64,000 bases of DNA. Source: Pseudogemmobacter lacusdianii (GTDB lineage Bacteria; Pseudomonadota; Alphaproteobacteria; Rhodobacterales; Rhodobacteraceae). The notes beneath the pieces were generated by a model. It was given only the letters and a program-made list of their open reading frames with translations, made no database searches and was not told where the DNA came from. Shown piece after piece: positions 38,235 to 47,232 of this stretch. The stretch spans positions 1-64,000 of the forward strand of contig NZ_JAVDBT010000008.1 of NCBI RefSeq assembly GCF_030848395.1, read 5' to 3'. A program made the translations under genes and the position numbers. How positions within the stretch are numbered: position 1 is the stretch's first letter; each line of letters opens with the position of its first letter.

Positions 38235-39281
38235 TTACGCGGCGACCTCGGCGGTCACATGGCTCAGCGCTTGCTCCACAACCTCGGGCCCCGCCCCGGG
38301 ACGGCTGACTTGTGTCGAGAGCACTTGCCGCCAAGACCGCGCACCGGGCAGCCCGTGGAAAAGCCCGAGCATATGTCGGGTGATCTGGTGCAGCCGCCCG
38401 CCAGAAGACAGATGCGCCTCGATATAGGGCAGCATCTGCCGCACCACCTCGGCCCGGTCGGGGGCGTGATCCTCGCCCCAGAAGGCATCGGCGCCGATCA
38501 GGGCATGGCCCGGATCGTGATAGGCCGCACGACCGATCATAACCCCATCAAGCCCTTGATCCATAAGCTCTTTGGCCAAGGTAAGGCTGGCGATGCCGCC
38601 ATTGATGCCGATGGTCAGCTCGGGGAATTCTTGCTTCATCCGCAGCACCAAGGGGTAATCCAAGGGCGGGATTTCGCGGTTTTCTTTAGGGGACAACCCT
38701 TTCAGCCAAGCCTTGCGGGCATGAACCACGAAATGCCGCACCCCAGCCTCGGCCACGGTCTCAAGGAAGCGCGGCAACATCTCTTCGGGCGCTTGGTCAT
38801 CAATCCCGATGCGGCATTTCACCGTCACCGGCACGGCGGATTCGTCCTGCATCGCCCGCACGCAATCGGCGACAAGCACGGGCCGCTCCATCAAAACCGC
38901 GCCAAAACACCCCGATTGCACCCGGTCCGAAGGGCAGCCGCAGTTGAGGTTGATCTCATCATAGCCCCAGCCCTGCGCAATCTTCACCGCTTGGGCAAGC
39001 TCCGCCGGATCCGAGCCGCCCAGTTGCAAAGCCACGGGATGCTCCTCGCCCGAGAAGTCCAAAAGCTTCGCCTTCGGCCCATGCACGATCGCCGGCGCGG
39101 TCACCATCTCGGTATAAAGCATCGCCCGCCGCGTCATCAGCCGGTGGAAATACCGGCAATGCCGATCCGTCCAATCCATCATCGGCGCGACCGAGATCCG
39201 GCCCGCTGCGCGGATTTCAGCGTCTTGCGGGGTCTCGGGGCGGATTTTCGGCGCGATATTGGGGCGATCTGAGGCGGACAT
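38235..39281 (-). CDS. dusA: tRNA-dihydrouridine(20/20a) synthase DusA
   Basis: TIM-barrel flavoenzyme of 348 residues that reduces uridine in the D-loop of tRNA. Family motifs: ISVAPMMDWTDRHCRYF at the start, INLNCGCPSDRVQSGCFGAVLM with the catalytic Cys, VKCRIGIDD and GINGGIASL. The residues before the barrel are short. ATG 39281 is used, 39293 is an alternative, and neither has a strong ribosome-binding site. Divergent from surE. Confidence 0.94.
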   Translation of the reverse strand: MSASDRPNIAPKIRPETPQDAEIRAAGRISVAPMMDWTDRHCRYFHRLMTRRAMLYTEMVTAPAIVHGPKAKLLDFSGEEHPVALQLGGSDPAELAQAVKIAQGWGYDEINLNCGCPSDRVQSGCFGAVLMERPVLVADCVRAMQDESAVPVTVKCRIGIDDQAPEEMLPRFLETVAEAGVRHFVVHARKAWLKGLSPKENREIPPLDYPLVLRMKQEFPELTIGINGGIASLTLAKELMDQGLDGVMIGRAAYHDPGHALIGADAFWGEDHAPDRAEVVRQMLPYIEAHLSSGGRLHQITRHMLGLFHGLPGARSWRQVLSTQVSRPGAGPEVVEQALSHVTAEVAA

Positions 39282-39432
39282 CGTCACTGACATGGCTGAA
39301 GGAGAAGCCCGGACCATAGCGGCTTTGTCGCCAATTCGCCAGAGCAGCCCGCCACAACGCAATCTCAAGCCCTTGAACCGCTTGTAGCACTGCGCGGGCT
39401 CGTCTAATCAGGGTCCAACCCCGGAGAGAGCC

Positions 39433-40218
39433 ATGCGTATTCTTATCACCAATGACGACGGTATCAACGCGCCAGGCCTTGAGGTTCTGACCGAGATCGC
39501 CACCGAGCTTGCCGGCCCCGAGGGCGAGGTTTGGACCGTGGCCCCGGCTTTTGAGCAATCGGGTGTGGCCCATTGCATCAGCTATACCCATCCGATGCTC
39601 TTCGCCCAACTTGGCCCGCGCCGCTATGCCGCCGAAGGCAGCCCGGCCGATTGCGTGCTGGCCGCAATCTACGATGTCTTCCAAGGCGCCAAGCCCGATC
39701 TGGTGCTTTCGGGCGTGAACCGCGGCAATAACTCGGCCGAGAATGTGCTTTATTCCGGCACGGTTGGTGCGGCGATGGAAGCGGCTTTGCAGGGCATCCC
39801 GGCGATTGCTCTGTCGCAGTTCATGGGCCGCGAGACCGCCGCCTTGGCCGATCCTTTCGAATGCGCCCGCCAGCATGGCGCCGAGGTGATCCGCAAGCTG
39901 CTTGGCCGTGGCACTTGGACCGCCGACGATTACCGCGTGTTCTACAACGTCAACTTCCCCCCGGTCGGCGCTGCCGCCACCAAGGGGCTGAAAGTGGCCG
40001 CGCAGGGCTTCCGCCGCGATGCCGATTTCACCACCGAGCCGCATCTGTCACCCTCGGGCAAGCGGTTCCTGTGGATCCAAGGTGGACCACAGCACAGCCC
40101 CACCCTGCCCGGCACGGATGCGGCGGTGAACCTTGAGGGCTATATCTCGGTCACACCAATGCGGGCCGATCTGACGGCGCATGACCTGCTGACCGATCTG
40201 GCGAAACAACTGGGATAA
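39433..40218 (+). CDS. surE: 5'/3'-nucleotidase SurE
   Basis: Protein of 261 residues beginning [15 protein letters not shown] with the metal-binding NDDG at 7-10; other blocks are [38 protein letters not shown] and the C-terminal [13 protein letters not shown]. SurE removes phosphate from nucleoside monophosphates and is linked to stationary-phase survival. GGAGAGAG at 39422-39429 precedes the ATG. First gene of surE-pcm-nlpD-like. Confidence 0.96.
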   Translation: MRILITNDDGINAPGLEVLTEIATELAGPEGEVWTVAPAFEQSGVAHCISYTHPMLFAQLGPRRYAAEGSPADCVLAAIYDVFQGAKPDLVLSGVNRGNNSAENVLYSGTVGAAMEAALQGIPAIALSQFMGRETAALADPFECARQHGAEVIRKLLGRGTWTADDYRVFYNVNFPPVGAAATKGLKVAAQGFRRDADFTTEPHLSPSGKRFLWIQGGPQHSPTLPGTDAAVNLEGYISVTPMRADLTAHDLLTDLAKQLG

Positions 40219-40236
40219 GCAAGCGAAGGGGGCTGA

Positions 40237-40899
40237 ATGACGATCGACGCCGAAGACCCCGAAGAGCTTGCACAACGCAAGATGCGATTTCTATTTGCCT
40301 TAAGGTCGCGCGGAGTGACCGATACCCGCGTTTTGACCGCGATGGAGAAGGTGGACCGGGGGCTTTTCGTCCGCGGCATCTTCGCCGAGCGCGCCTATGA
40401 AGATATGCCGCTGCCCATCGCTTGCGGCCAAACCATCTCGCAACCTTCGGTTGTCGGGCTGATGACGCAGGCGTTGAATGTGGGGCCGCGCGATACCGTG
40501 CTCGAGGTTGGCACCGGCTCGGGCTATCAGGCGGCGATCCTCGCCCAGTTGGCGCGGCGGGTCTATACGGTGGACCGCTGGCGGCGGCTGGTGCGCGAGG
40601 CGCAGGACATTTTCCATCAGCTGGGGCTGGTGAACGTGACCGCGATCACCGGCGATGGATCCTTTGGCCTGCCCGATCAGGCGCCTTTTGATCGGATCAT
40701 CGTGACGGCAGCGGCAGAAGATCCGCCCGGCCCTTTGATGCAGCAGCTGAAACCGGGTGGCATTATGGTGGTGCCGGTCGGTCAATCCGATGCTGTGCAG
40801 CATCTCATCAAGGTCACCCGTGGCGAAAAAGGCTTCGAATACGAAGAACTTCGTCAGGTGCGCTTCGTGCCTCTGGTCGAAGGGCTGGGGACGGAGTAG
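40237..40899 (+). CDS. pcm: Protein-L-isoaspartate O-methyltransferase
   Basis: SAM-dependent enzyme of 220 residues that repairs damaged isoaspartyl residues. Motifs: [21 protein letters not shown]-like substrate part, AGQTISQP equivalent [12 protein letters not shown], and the SAM site [15 protein letters not shown]. Spacing of 18 bases after surE indicates the same operon, the surE-pcm pairing conserved across proteobacteria. Confidence 0.95.
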   Translation: MTIDAEDPEELAQRKMRFLFALRSRGVTDTRVLTAMEKVDRGLFVRGIFAERAYEDMPLPIACGQTISQPSVVGLMTQALNVGPRDTVLEVGTGSGYQAAILAQLARRVYTVDRWRRLVREAQDIFHQLGLVNVTAITGDGSFGLPDQAPFDRIIVTAAAEDPPGPLMQQLKPGGIMVVPVGQSDAVQHLIKVTRGEKGFEYEELRQVRFVPLVEGLGTE

Positions 40900-40953
40900 T
40901 GTTTTTAGGTGATCCGGGATCAACCCGGACGGTGGGCAAGAGGCGGCAATCGC

Positions 40954-42144
40954 ATGACAAACTCATATATTCCGGGCAGCCGGCGCGTTGTGAAGGGTCT
41001 GGCCTTGGGCAGCAGCCTGATGGTTCTGGCGGCTTGCGCCAATTCTCCGGGTAACTTTGACTGGGATCTGCGCGGCGGGCCGGGCAGCACGGCCGAGGTG
41101 GCGCGGCAAGTGACAGCCTCGAAACCGGTTGCCGATAGCAATGGCGTGCTCTCCTATCCGGGCTACCAACTGGCCAAGGCGCGGCGCGGCGAGACCGTGG
41201 CTGCGATGGCGGGCCGTCTGGGACTGAACGGCGAAGAGCTGGCGCGCAACAACGCCTTGCGCCCGACCGATCCTTTGCGTGAGGGTGAAATGCTCTTGCT
41301 GCCGTCGCGCGTGGCCGCGGTGCCGCAGCCGGTGATGGGCAGCACGGTTGCAACCGCGCCTGCGGGCAGCCGCCCGGTTGATATCACCTCGATTGCCACC
41401 ACGGCCTTGGACAGCGTTCCGGCCTTGGCCCCGACCGCCGCCCCCTCTGCCAGCACACCGGGCGGCGGCAAAGAGCCGATCCGCCACAAGGTCGTGCGCG
41501 GCGAGACCGCTTTTGTCATCGCGCGTTCTTACAATGTCTCGGCCAAGTCTTTGGCAGAGTGGAACAATCTTGGCGCGGACATGGGCATCCGTGAAGGTCA
41601 GACCCTGATCATCCCGGTCGCCACCGGCGCACCGCCGCCTGCCGCGACCTCTGTCGTGACCAATCCCGGCTCGGGCAGCCCGACACCTGCCCCGCCCTCG
41701 GCTTCGAAACCGCTGCCGGATGAAAAGACCCAGCCGGCGGCTGAGAAGCCCAAGAACACCCCCGCCTCGCCCGATCTGGGTGCGGGATCCAAGGCAACCA
41801 AGCTGGCCATGCCGGTCTCGGGCAAGATCATCCGGGCCTATGACAAAAAGAAGAACCAAGGCATCGATATCGCCGCCCCCGCCGGCACGCCGGTGAAAGC
41901 GGCCGAGGCTGGCACGGTGGCGGCTGTCACCAAGGACACCGAACAGGTGACGATTGTGGTGATCCGCCATGCCGACAACCTCTTGACGGTCTATGCTGGC
42001 ATCGACGGGCTGAAGGTGAAAAAGGGCGATAAGGTCTCGCGCGGCCAGACCCTTGGCGGCGTGCGCGCGGCCAACCCCGCCTTCTTGCACTTTGAGGTCC
42101 GCAAGGGCGTCGACAGCCTTAACCCAATGAGCTTCTTGCAGTAA
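40954..42144 (+). CDS. nlpD: NlpD-like LysM/LytM lipoprotein
   Basis: Lipoprotein of 396 residues: signal ending LMVLAAC (Cys28), two LysM domains (about 55-107 and 183-228), a Pro/Ser-rich linker and a C-terminal M23-type LytM domain. The zinc ligands of active M23 enzymes are lost: NQGIDIAAP has Asn where His is expected, and FLHFEVRKG has Phe for the first His of HxH. This degenerate LytM matches NlpD/EnvC, which activate amidases rather than cut peptidoglycan. ATG at 40954 has AGAGG upstream. Third gene after surE-pcm. Confidence 0.88.
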   Translation: MTNSYIPGSRRVVKGLALGSSLMVLAACANSPGNFDWDLRGGPGSTAEVARQVTASKPVADSNGVLSYPGYQLAKARRGETVAAMAGRLGLNGEELARNNALRPTDPLREGEMLLLPSRVAAVPQPVMGSTVATAPAGSRPVDITSIATTALDSVPALAPTAAPSASTPGGGKEPIRHKVVRGETAFVIARSYNVSAKSLAEWNNLGADMGIREGQTLIIPVATGAPPPAATSVVTNPGSGSPTPAPPSASKPLPDEKTQPAAEKPKNTPASPDLGAGSKATKLAMPVSGKIIRAYDKKKNQGIDIAAPAGTPVKAAEAGTVAAVTKDTEQVTIVVIRHADNLLTVYAGIDGLKVKKGDKVSRGQTLGGVRAANPAFLHFEVRKGVDSLNPMSFLQ

Positions 42145-42160
42145 GCCATTGGCAAGTTAC

Positions 42161-42189
42161 AAAAAAGGGGCCAACCGGCCCCTTTTTTT
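42161..42189. terminator. Bidirectional terminator between nlpD and map
   Basis: AAAAAAGGGGCC (42161-42172), loop AACC, GGCCCCTTTTTT (42177-42188) with T7 on the plus strand and A-run giving U6 on the minus strand. Lies between convergent stops. Confidence 0.9.
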
Positions 42190-42206
42190 CTTTGTGCTGC
42201 GCGGAG

Positions 42207-42953
42207 TTAGCCCGGCAAGGTCACGATGATACAGCCGGTCTCGGTCGCCACCACGGTATGCTCATATTGCACCGTCAGCGCGGGGGGCGAGCTGTACAGC
42301 GTCCAGCCATCGTCGCCTTGATTGGCCCATGTTCCGCCTTGCGACAGGAAAGGCTCCACCGTCAGCACCATGCCTTTGGTGATGCGGCGCCGGTCACGGT
42401 TCGGCCAAGTTGCGACCTCTTCGGGATATTCATGCAAAGACCGCCCGACGCCGTGGCTGGCAAGGTTACGGATCAGACTATAGCCTCGGTTCTGCGCAAA
42501 ACGCCCAATTGCCTTACCGATATCGCCCAAGGGCTTACCGCTTGCCACTTCGGCAATGCCAATCTCCATCGCTTTGCGCCCATCGCGGCACAGGCGATCA
42601 ATCTCGGGGTCGGTGGATTTCAACTGGAAACTGGCCCCGGTATCGGCAAAGAACCCGCCCTTTGAGGCAGAGACGTCGATATTGATCAGATCGCCCCTTT
42701 GCAAAACGCGCGGCCCCGGAATGCCATGCGCCACCTCTTCATTCACACTGATGCAGGTGGCACCGGGGAAATCATAGGTGACACGCGGAGCCGAAAGTGC
42801 CCCCGCCTCTTCCAAAAGCAAAGCCCCCAAAGCGTCAAGTTCCAGCGTGGTCATTCCGGGCTGGGCAGCTTGGATCATCGACTGCATGACATTGGCGCAA
42901 ATCTTGCCGATCGCCTGCAACGCCGCCAGTTCTTCTTCGCCCGTCACCGTCAT
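42207..42953 (-). CDS. map: Methionine aminopeptidase, type I
   Basis: Enzyme of 248 residues that removes the N-terminal Met from new proteins. All five metal ligands are in place: Asp93, Asp104, His167, Glu200 and Glu231, with blocks EVAHGIPGPRVLQRGDLINID and GHGVGRSLHEYP-type SHGVGRSLHE. Length matches the bacterial type Ia form. 54 bases separate it from the CBS-domain protein upstream on the same strand. Confidence 0.95.
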   Translation of the reverse strand: MTVTGEEELAALQAIGKICANVMQSMIQAAQPGMTTLELDALGALLLEEAGALSAPRVTYDFPGATCISVNEEVAHGIPGPRVLQRGDLINIDVSASKGGFFADTGASFQLKSTDPEIDRLCRDGRKAMEIGIAEVASGKPLGDIGKAIGRFAQNRGYSLIRNLASHGVGRSLHEYPEEVATWPNRDRRRITKGMVLTVEPFLSQGGTWANQGDDGWTLYSSPPALTVQYEHTVVATETGCIIVTLPG

Positions 42954-43007
42954 TGCTGCGCCCTTTGCCTGCTGTTCTAAGCCGCCCCCAAAAAGATGGC
43001 TTCGGCC

Positions 43008-44276
43008 TTAGACCTTCGAGACCAAAACCTTGTCGATCCGCAGCCCATCCATATCGATCACCTCAAAGCGGTAACCCTCTGCCGTAAAGGCCTCGGCCAA
43101 ACTGGGCATATGGCCGAGTTGATGCAAGACAAGACCCGCCAGAGTATCATATTCCCCAGCCAAATCGCGCGGCAGGCCAAGTCGGTCACAGAACTCATCT
43201 GCAGGCATCCAGCCCGCCACCAACAAACTGCCGTCCTCACGGGTGGCAATCGCCGGCTCATCAGCCTCGGACGAGGCTTCAGCCCCGGTGATCGCTTCCA
43301 GCAAGTCAGCCGTGGTGATCATGCCTTCGAAATCACCGTATTCGTCATAGACCAAGGCCAGATTGTGCTCGGATTTGTGCAAAACTTCGATCACATCCAA
43401 AGCCTCGGTCTGATCCGAGATCACCGGCACTTCTTGCAAAAGCGCTTTCAGATCCAAAGCATCGCGGCGCGAGACCACTTGGAAGACATCCGCCAAGGTG
43501 ACGATGCCCACGACATCGCCCGCCGCATTGGCCACCGGCATGCGCGGCCGCGCAATCCGGCGCACGGCGGCAATCGCCTCGGTGCTAGAAGCTTCCAATT
43601 GCAGCAGTTCAATCTCATTGCGCGGGGTCATCAGCGCACGGGCGGCGCGGTCCGAAAGCCGCATCACGCCCGCCATCATCACCCGCTCTTCATTCTCCAA
43701 AACCCCGCCTTCGGTGGCCTCGGCAAGCAGCACATGCACCTCTTCTTCGGTGACTTTGTTGTTGCTTTCACCGCTTTGGCCAAGAACCCAAAGCATGGCC
43801 TTACCGGATTTGTCCAACAGCCAAACCACCGGGGCCGCGACGATCGAGATGAAGGTCATCAAAGGGGCAACGCGGATCGCCACGGCTTCCGGGTTGCGCA
43901 AAGCCAACTGCTTGGGCACCAATTCCCCAATGATCAGGCTGAAATAGGTGATGGCCACCACCACACCGCCCACGCCCAGACGGGCTGCCCAAACCGCATC
44001 CATGCCTTGCAAGATCAGCCAGCCTTCAAGCCGCTCACCCAAAGTATCTCCGGCCAAAGCGCCCGAAAGGATGCCAACCGCGGTGATGCCGATCTGCACG
44101 GAAGAGAGGAACCGGCCCGGATTTTCACCCAGCCGCAGGGCCATGCGCGCGCCGCTGCTTTTGGCCTCTAAAGGCTTCAGCCGCGCCGGGCGCGCCGAGA
44201 CAATGGCAAGTTCTGACATCGCCAGAACACCATTCACGACAATCAACGCCATGATGACGATGAGTTCGGTGATCAT
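43008..44276 (-). CDS. CNNM/CorC-type membrane protein with CBS pair (hemolysin family)
   Basis: Protein of 422 residues. N-terminal DUF21/CNNM membrane domain with four spans (about 1-190, including NGVLAMSELAIVSARPARL and SLIIGELVPKQLAL), then a CBS pair (RALMTPRNEIELLQ to ALVYDEYGDFEGMITTADLLEAI) and a C-terminal CorC/HlyC domain. Relatives take part in Mg2+/Co2+ transport; the hemolysin label is historical. In the order of the neighbours, it lies between map and a DUF815 gene. Confidence 0.9.
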   Translation of the reverse strand: MITELIVIMALIVVNGVLAMSELAIVSARPARLKPLEAKSSGARMALRLGENPGRFLSSVQIGITAVGILSGALAGDTLGERLEGWLILQGMDAVWAARLGVGGVVVAITYFSLIIGELVPKQLALRNPEAVAIRVAPLMTFISIVAAPVVWLLDKSGKAMLWVLGQSGESNNKVTEEEVHVLLAEATEGGVLENEERVMMAGVMRLSDRAARALMTPRNEIELLQLEASSTEAIAAVRRIARPRMPVANAAGDVVGIVTLADVFQVVSRRDALDLKALLQEVPVISDQTEALDVIEVLHKSEHNLALVYDEYGDFEGMITTADLLEAITGAEASSEADEPAIATREDGSLLVAGWMPADEFCDRLGLPRDLAGEYDTLAGLVLHQLGHMPSLAEAFTAEGYRFEVIDMDGLRIDKVLVSKV

Positions 44277-44340
44277 CGAGCTACCCCTTGCGCCTTGCGC
44301 AGCGCATGGGGCGCCCGCCTTCGACTTCGCGTTTTACGTT

Positions 44341-45198
44341 TCACTCGGCGACCCTCACACCGCTGCGCGCGGCCAAGTCGCAGAAGAATTGCCATGCCAC
44401 CCGGCCCGAGCGCGATCCGCGCGTGGCCTGCCATTCGATGGCCTCGGCATAAAGCTGCGCTTCCGGCACGCTTACGCCGTAAGCCGCGCAATAGCCGCGG
44501 ATCATCGCCAGATAATCATCCTGCGAGCAGGGATGGAAGCCCAACCACAGCCCGAAACGGTCCGAGAGCGAGACCTTTTCCTCAACCGCCTCAGAGGGGT
44601 TGATCGCGGAAGAGCGCTCATTCTCGATCATATCGCGCGGCATTAGGTGCCGGCGGTTGCTGGTGGCGTAAAGCACAACATTCTCGGGGCGGCCTTCGAT
44701 GCCACCGTCGAGCACGGCTTTCAGGGATTTGTAATGCTGGTCGTCATGGCTGAACGACAGGTCATCGCAGAAAAGGATGAACCGCCGATCCGTGGCCCGC
44801 AACTGCGCCAAAAGGCGCTGGACCGTCGGCAGATCCTCGCGGCTCAGCTCGACAATCTTCAGATCATAGCCTTCCGCGCGCACCTGCGCATGGATCGCCT
44901 TCACAAGGCTGGATTTTCCCATGCCCCGCGCGCCCCAAAGAAGCGCGTTATTGGCCGGTAGGCCAGCAGCGAAATGCCGGGTGTTTTCCAGCAAAGTATC
45001 GCGCGAGCGGTCATTGCCGATCAAGAGGCCGATATCGACGCGGGACACCCGGGGCAAAGGTTGCAGCCGATCAGGGTTCGTGTGCCAGACAAAGGCCTCG
45101 GCACTGTCGAAATCCGGTGCCGGCATTGGGGCCGGAGCAAGTCGCTCCAGCGCCTCGGCAATGCGGGTCATGATCATCGTCTGGTCTGGGTCACTCAC
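44341..45198 (-). CDS. DUF815 AAA-type ATPase
   Basis: Soluble ATP-binding protein of 285 residues. Walker A is GARGMGKSSLVKA, Walker B FILFCDDLSF, followed by DGGIEGRPENVVLYATSNRRHLMP (sensor-like Asn). These match the DUF815 family of unknown role. Its ATG overlaps the tatC stop by 4 bases, so it is the final gene of the tatA-B-C transcript. A chaperone or helicase-loader role is speculation from fold only. Confidence 0.87.
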   Translation of the reverse strand: MSDPDQTMIMTRIAEALERLAPAPMPAPDFDSAEAFVWHTNPDRLQPLPRVSRVDIGLLIGNDRSRDTLLENTRHFAAGLPANNALLWGARGMGKSSLVKAIHAQVRAEGYDLKIVELSREDLPTVQRLLAQLRATDRRFILFCDDLSFSHDDQHYKSLKAVLDGGIEGRPENVVLYATSNRRHLMPRDMIENERSSAINPSEAVEEKVSLSDRFGLWLGFHPCSQDDYLAMIRGYCAAYGVSVPEAQLYAEAIEWQATRGSRSGRVAWQFFCDLAARSGVRVAE

Positions 45199-46097
45199 CC
45201 TTGCTCTCCATCCGCATCTTCAGCATCATCCACCCAAAGACCATCGCGTTTCAGCTCGGCCTCGCGGCGCTTTTCGATACGGCGGATCAGGAAGATCGAG
45301 ACTTCATAAAGCGGATAGACGGCAAAGAACAAGATCAGCTGGCTCATGATATCGGGCGGCGTCACAAGGGCGGCCACGAAAAGGATCAGCACGATCGCAT
45401 AACGGCGGGTCTTGGCCAGACCATCGGCCGAGACGAGACCGGCCTTGCCCATCAGCGTCAAAAGCACCGGCAGCTGGAAGCACAGGCCAAAGGCCAAGAT
45501 TAGCTTCAGCGAGATATCCAGCGTCTCATTGACCTTACCTTGGAAGACAATATCGATGCCGGTTTTCACCACCGGCTCGGCCACCAAGACGCCTTCCGGC
45601 GCCTCGTTATAGCTGGGGATCAGCGCGCTGAGGATCGTGGCGCTGTCGGCATAGCCAAGGAAGAACTGCATCGCCATTGGCGTAACGACCAGATGCGAAA
45701 AGGCAGCCCCGGCCAAGAAAAGCACCGGCGAGGCGATCAGGAAGGGCAAGAACGCCTGTTTTTCCGAACGATACAGCCCCGGCGCCACAAAGCGCCACAG
45801 CTGATAGCCGATGACCGGGAAGCTGACCATCAACCCGCCAACCAAAGCGATATGCATCAAGGTGAAGAAATACTCTTGCGGTGCGGTGTATTGCATCACC
45901 GGGTTGGGATTGCCCAAGGCCCGCATCGCTTTTTCGATCGGCATCAACAGGAAGTCGAGGATCGGCTCGGCGACGAGGAAGCACAAGAGCATCCCCACCA
46001 TGAAGGCCGCGACCGACCAGATCAACCGGCTGCGCAACTCTGCCAAATGCTCAACCAGCGGGGCCGAGCTGTGGTCAATCTCTTCGGTCTTGCTCAT
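45195..46097 (-). CDS. tatC: Twin-arginine translocase subunit TatC
   Basis: Six-span membrane protein of 300 residues. TatC hallmarks: HLAELRSRLIWS at the N-terminus with the signal-peptide contact Glu, and SFPVIGYQLWRFVAPGLY. The C-terminal tail is longer and charged (RRIEKRREAELKRDG). Recognises twin-arginine signals of folded exported proteins. Overlaps tatB by 4 bases. Confidence 0.95.
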   Translation of the reverse strand: MSKTEEIDHSSAPLVEHLAELRSRLIWSVAAFMVGMLLCFLVAEPILDFLLMPIEKAMRALGNPNPVMQYTAPQEYFFTLMHIALVGGLMVSFPVIGYQLWRFVAPGLYRSEKQAFLPFLIASPVLFLAGAAFSHLVVTPMAMQFFLGYADSATILSALIPSYNEAPEGVLVAEPVVKTGIDIVFQGKVNETLDISLKLILAFGLCFQLPVLLTLMGKAGLVSADGLAKTRRYAIVLILFVAALVTPPDIMSQLILFFAVYPLYEVSIFLIRRIEKRREAELKRDGLWVDDAEDADGEQG

Positions 46098-46756
46098 AGG
46101 GTCTCACCCGATGCGGGATCAGCTTTTTTGCGGGTGCGACCCGGTTTGCGTACAGGCGCTTCCGAGGCGGGTTCAACGGCCGGTTCGGCCTTCGCCGGCT
46201 TGGGCGCGGCTTTCGCGGCAGGCTCGGCAGGTGCCGCCTCAACGGGGGCAGAGATTTTGCGCAGCTTATCTGCCGCCTCTTGGGCCACGGCTTTGCGCGC
46301 GGCTTGCTGTTCGGCCAAGGCTGCTGTGGCAGGACCAAGAGTTGCGGGCTCTGCCACGGGCGTAGCCGCCAGTGCCGGAGTGGTGGGCAAATCGCTAGGT
46401 GCCACCGCAGCAGCCGCCGTTGCGGTCGCCGTAGGAGCTGCTGCCGGGGTCGCCCCGCCCGCCGGGATCACGGTCTTCTTCAGCGGATCCCACTTCTCGA
46501 ACTTATCCGCAGCGCTTTTCACCGCGTTCAAGCCCGTCGCAGCGGGATTGGCCACCTTCTTAAGGTCGCTGGCCACGTCTTGGACGCCGCTGTCCTTGGC
46601 CGCCTGCTCCATCGCCCGGCTGAATTCCCGCGCCATCGACCGCAGTTTTGCGGTGATGCGCCCCAATTCGCGGAACATCCCAGGCAAATCCTTGGGGCCG
46701 ATCACAATCAATGCGACCACGCCCACAAGCATCATCTCGGACCAACTGAAGTCCAT
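46094..46756 (-). CDS. tatB: Sec-independent translocase protein TatB
   Basis: Protein of 220 residues: N-terminal span (MDFSWSEMMLVGVVALIVIGPKDLP, with the conserved GP), amphipathic helix (GMFRELGRITAKLRSMAREF) and a long Ala/Pro/Lys low-complexity C-terminus. That tail is longer than in E. coli TatB (171 residues). Partners TatC in the receptor complex. A 77-base gap with a strong stem-loop separates it from tatA. Confidence 0.92.
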   Translation of the reverse strand: MDFSWSEMMLVGVVALIVIGPKDLPGMFRELGRITAKLRSMAREFSRAMEQAAKDSGVQDVASDLKKVANPAATGLNAVKSAADKFEKWDPLKKTVIPAGGATPAAAPTATATAAAAVAPSDLPTTPALAATPVAEPATLGPATAALAEQQAARKAVAQEAADKLRKISAPVEAAPAEPAAKAAPKPAKAEPAVEPASEAPVRKPGRTRKKADPASGETL

Positions 46757-46781
46757 ATCTTACGTCCCGCCCCTCACCTTG

Positions 46782-46806
46782 TTGTCGGCAGTCCTGCTGC
46801 CGACAA
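46782..46806 (-). other. Stem-loop between tatA and tatB
   Basis: Perfect 10-bp stem TTGTCGGCAG (46782-46791) and CTGCCGACAA (46797-46806) with loop TCCTG. It lies in the 77-base tatA-tatB gap, 27 bases past the tatA stop. No U-run follows on the minus strand. It may end part of the transcripts or protect the tatA mRNA 3' end. Confidence 0.6.
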
Positions 46807-46833
46807 AAGTGCTGCCGCTTACCGTTCTACCGA

Positions 46834-47040
46834 TCAGACTTTGTCCTTTTCCGGCGTCACGTCTTTGGCGGCCTCGGAGGCGGCTTGTTCGATCTCGTCG
46901 CTGCCGTCTTTGACGCCCTTCTTGAAGGCGGTGATGCCTTTGCCGACTTCACCCATCATCGATGAGATCTTGCCGCGGCCGAACAGCACCAAAAGGACGA
47001 TCGCGATCAGCAAAAGCTGCATAGGACCCGGAGCATGCAT
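46834..47040 (-). CDS. tatA: Sec-independent translocase protein TatA
   Basis: Small pore subunit of 68 residues: span [17 protein letters not shown] with the FGRGK hinge, amphipathic helix [21 protein letters not shown] and an acidic tail. ATG at 47040 with GGGAGAAG upstream. First gene of tatA-tatB-tatC-DUF815, divergent from the HTH regulator. Confidence 0.94.
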   Translation of the reverse strand: MHAPGPMQLLLIAIVLLVLFGRGKISSMMGEVGKGITAFKKGVKDGSDEIEQAASEAAKDVTPEKDKV

Positions 47041-47151
47041 GGTTCTTCTCCCGTGAAACCGGCCTAACCGGCGGTGAGGTTGTCGAAATTACTGCGCCCA
47101 ATATGGCAAGTCCCGCCGCACATCCAAGGGAGAAACCGCTGGCCGAAGGGC

Positions 47152-47177
47152 GCAACTGACAGTATTTTGTCAGTTGC
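47152..47177. promoter_or_regulatory. Perfect 10-bp dyad between tatA and the HTH regulator
   Basis: GCAACTGACA (47152-47161), spacer GTATTT, TGTCAGTTGC (47168-47177). It lies 55 bases before the regulator start and 112 bases before tatA. Perfect symmetry with a 6-base A/T-rich centre is typical of a dimeric repressor operator; the adjacent HTH gene is the obvious candidate ligand. Confidence 0.6.
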
Positions 47178-47232
47178 CCTGCCGTTACGGGCGCTTTGCA
47201 GGCGGCTTTGGCCGCTGCGAATGAGGGATGGA

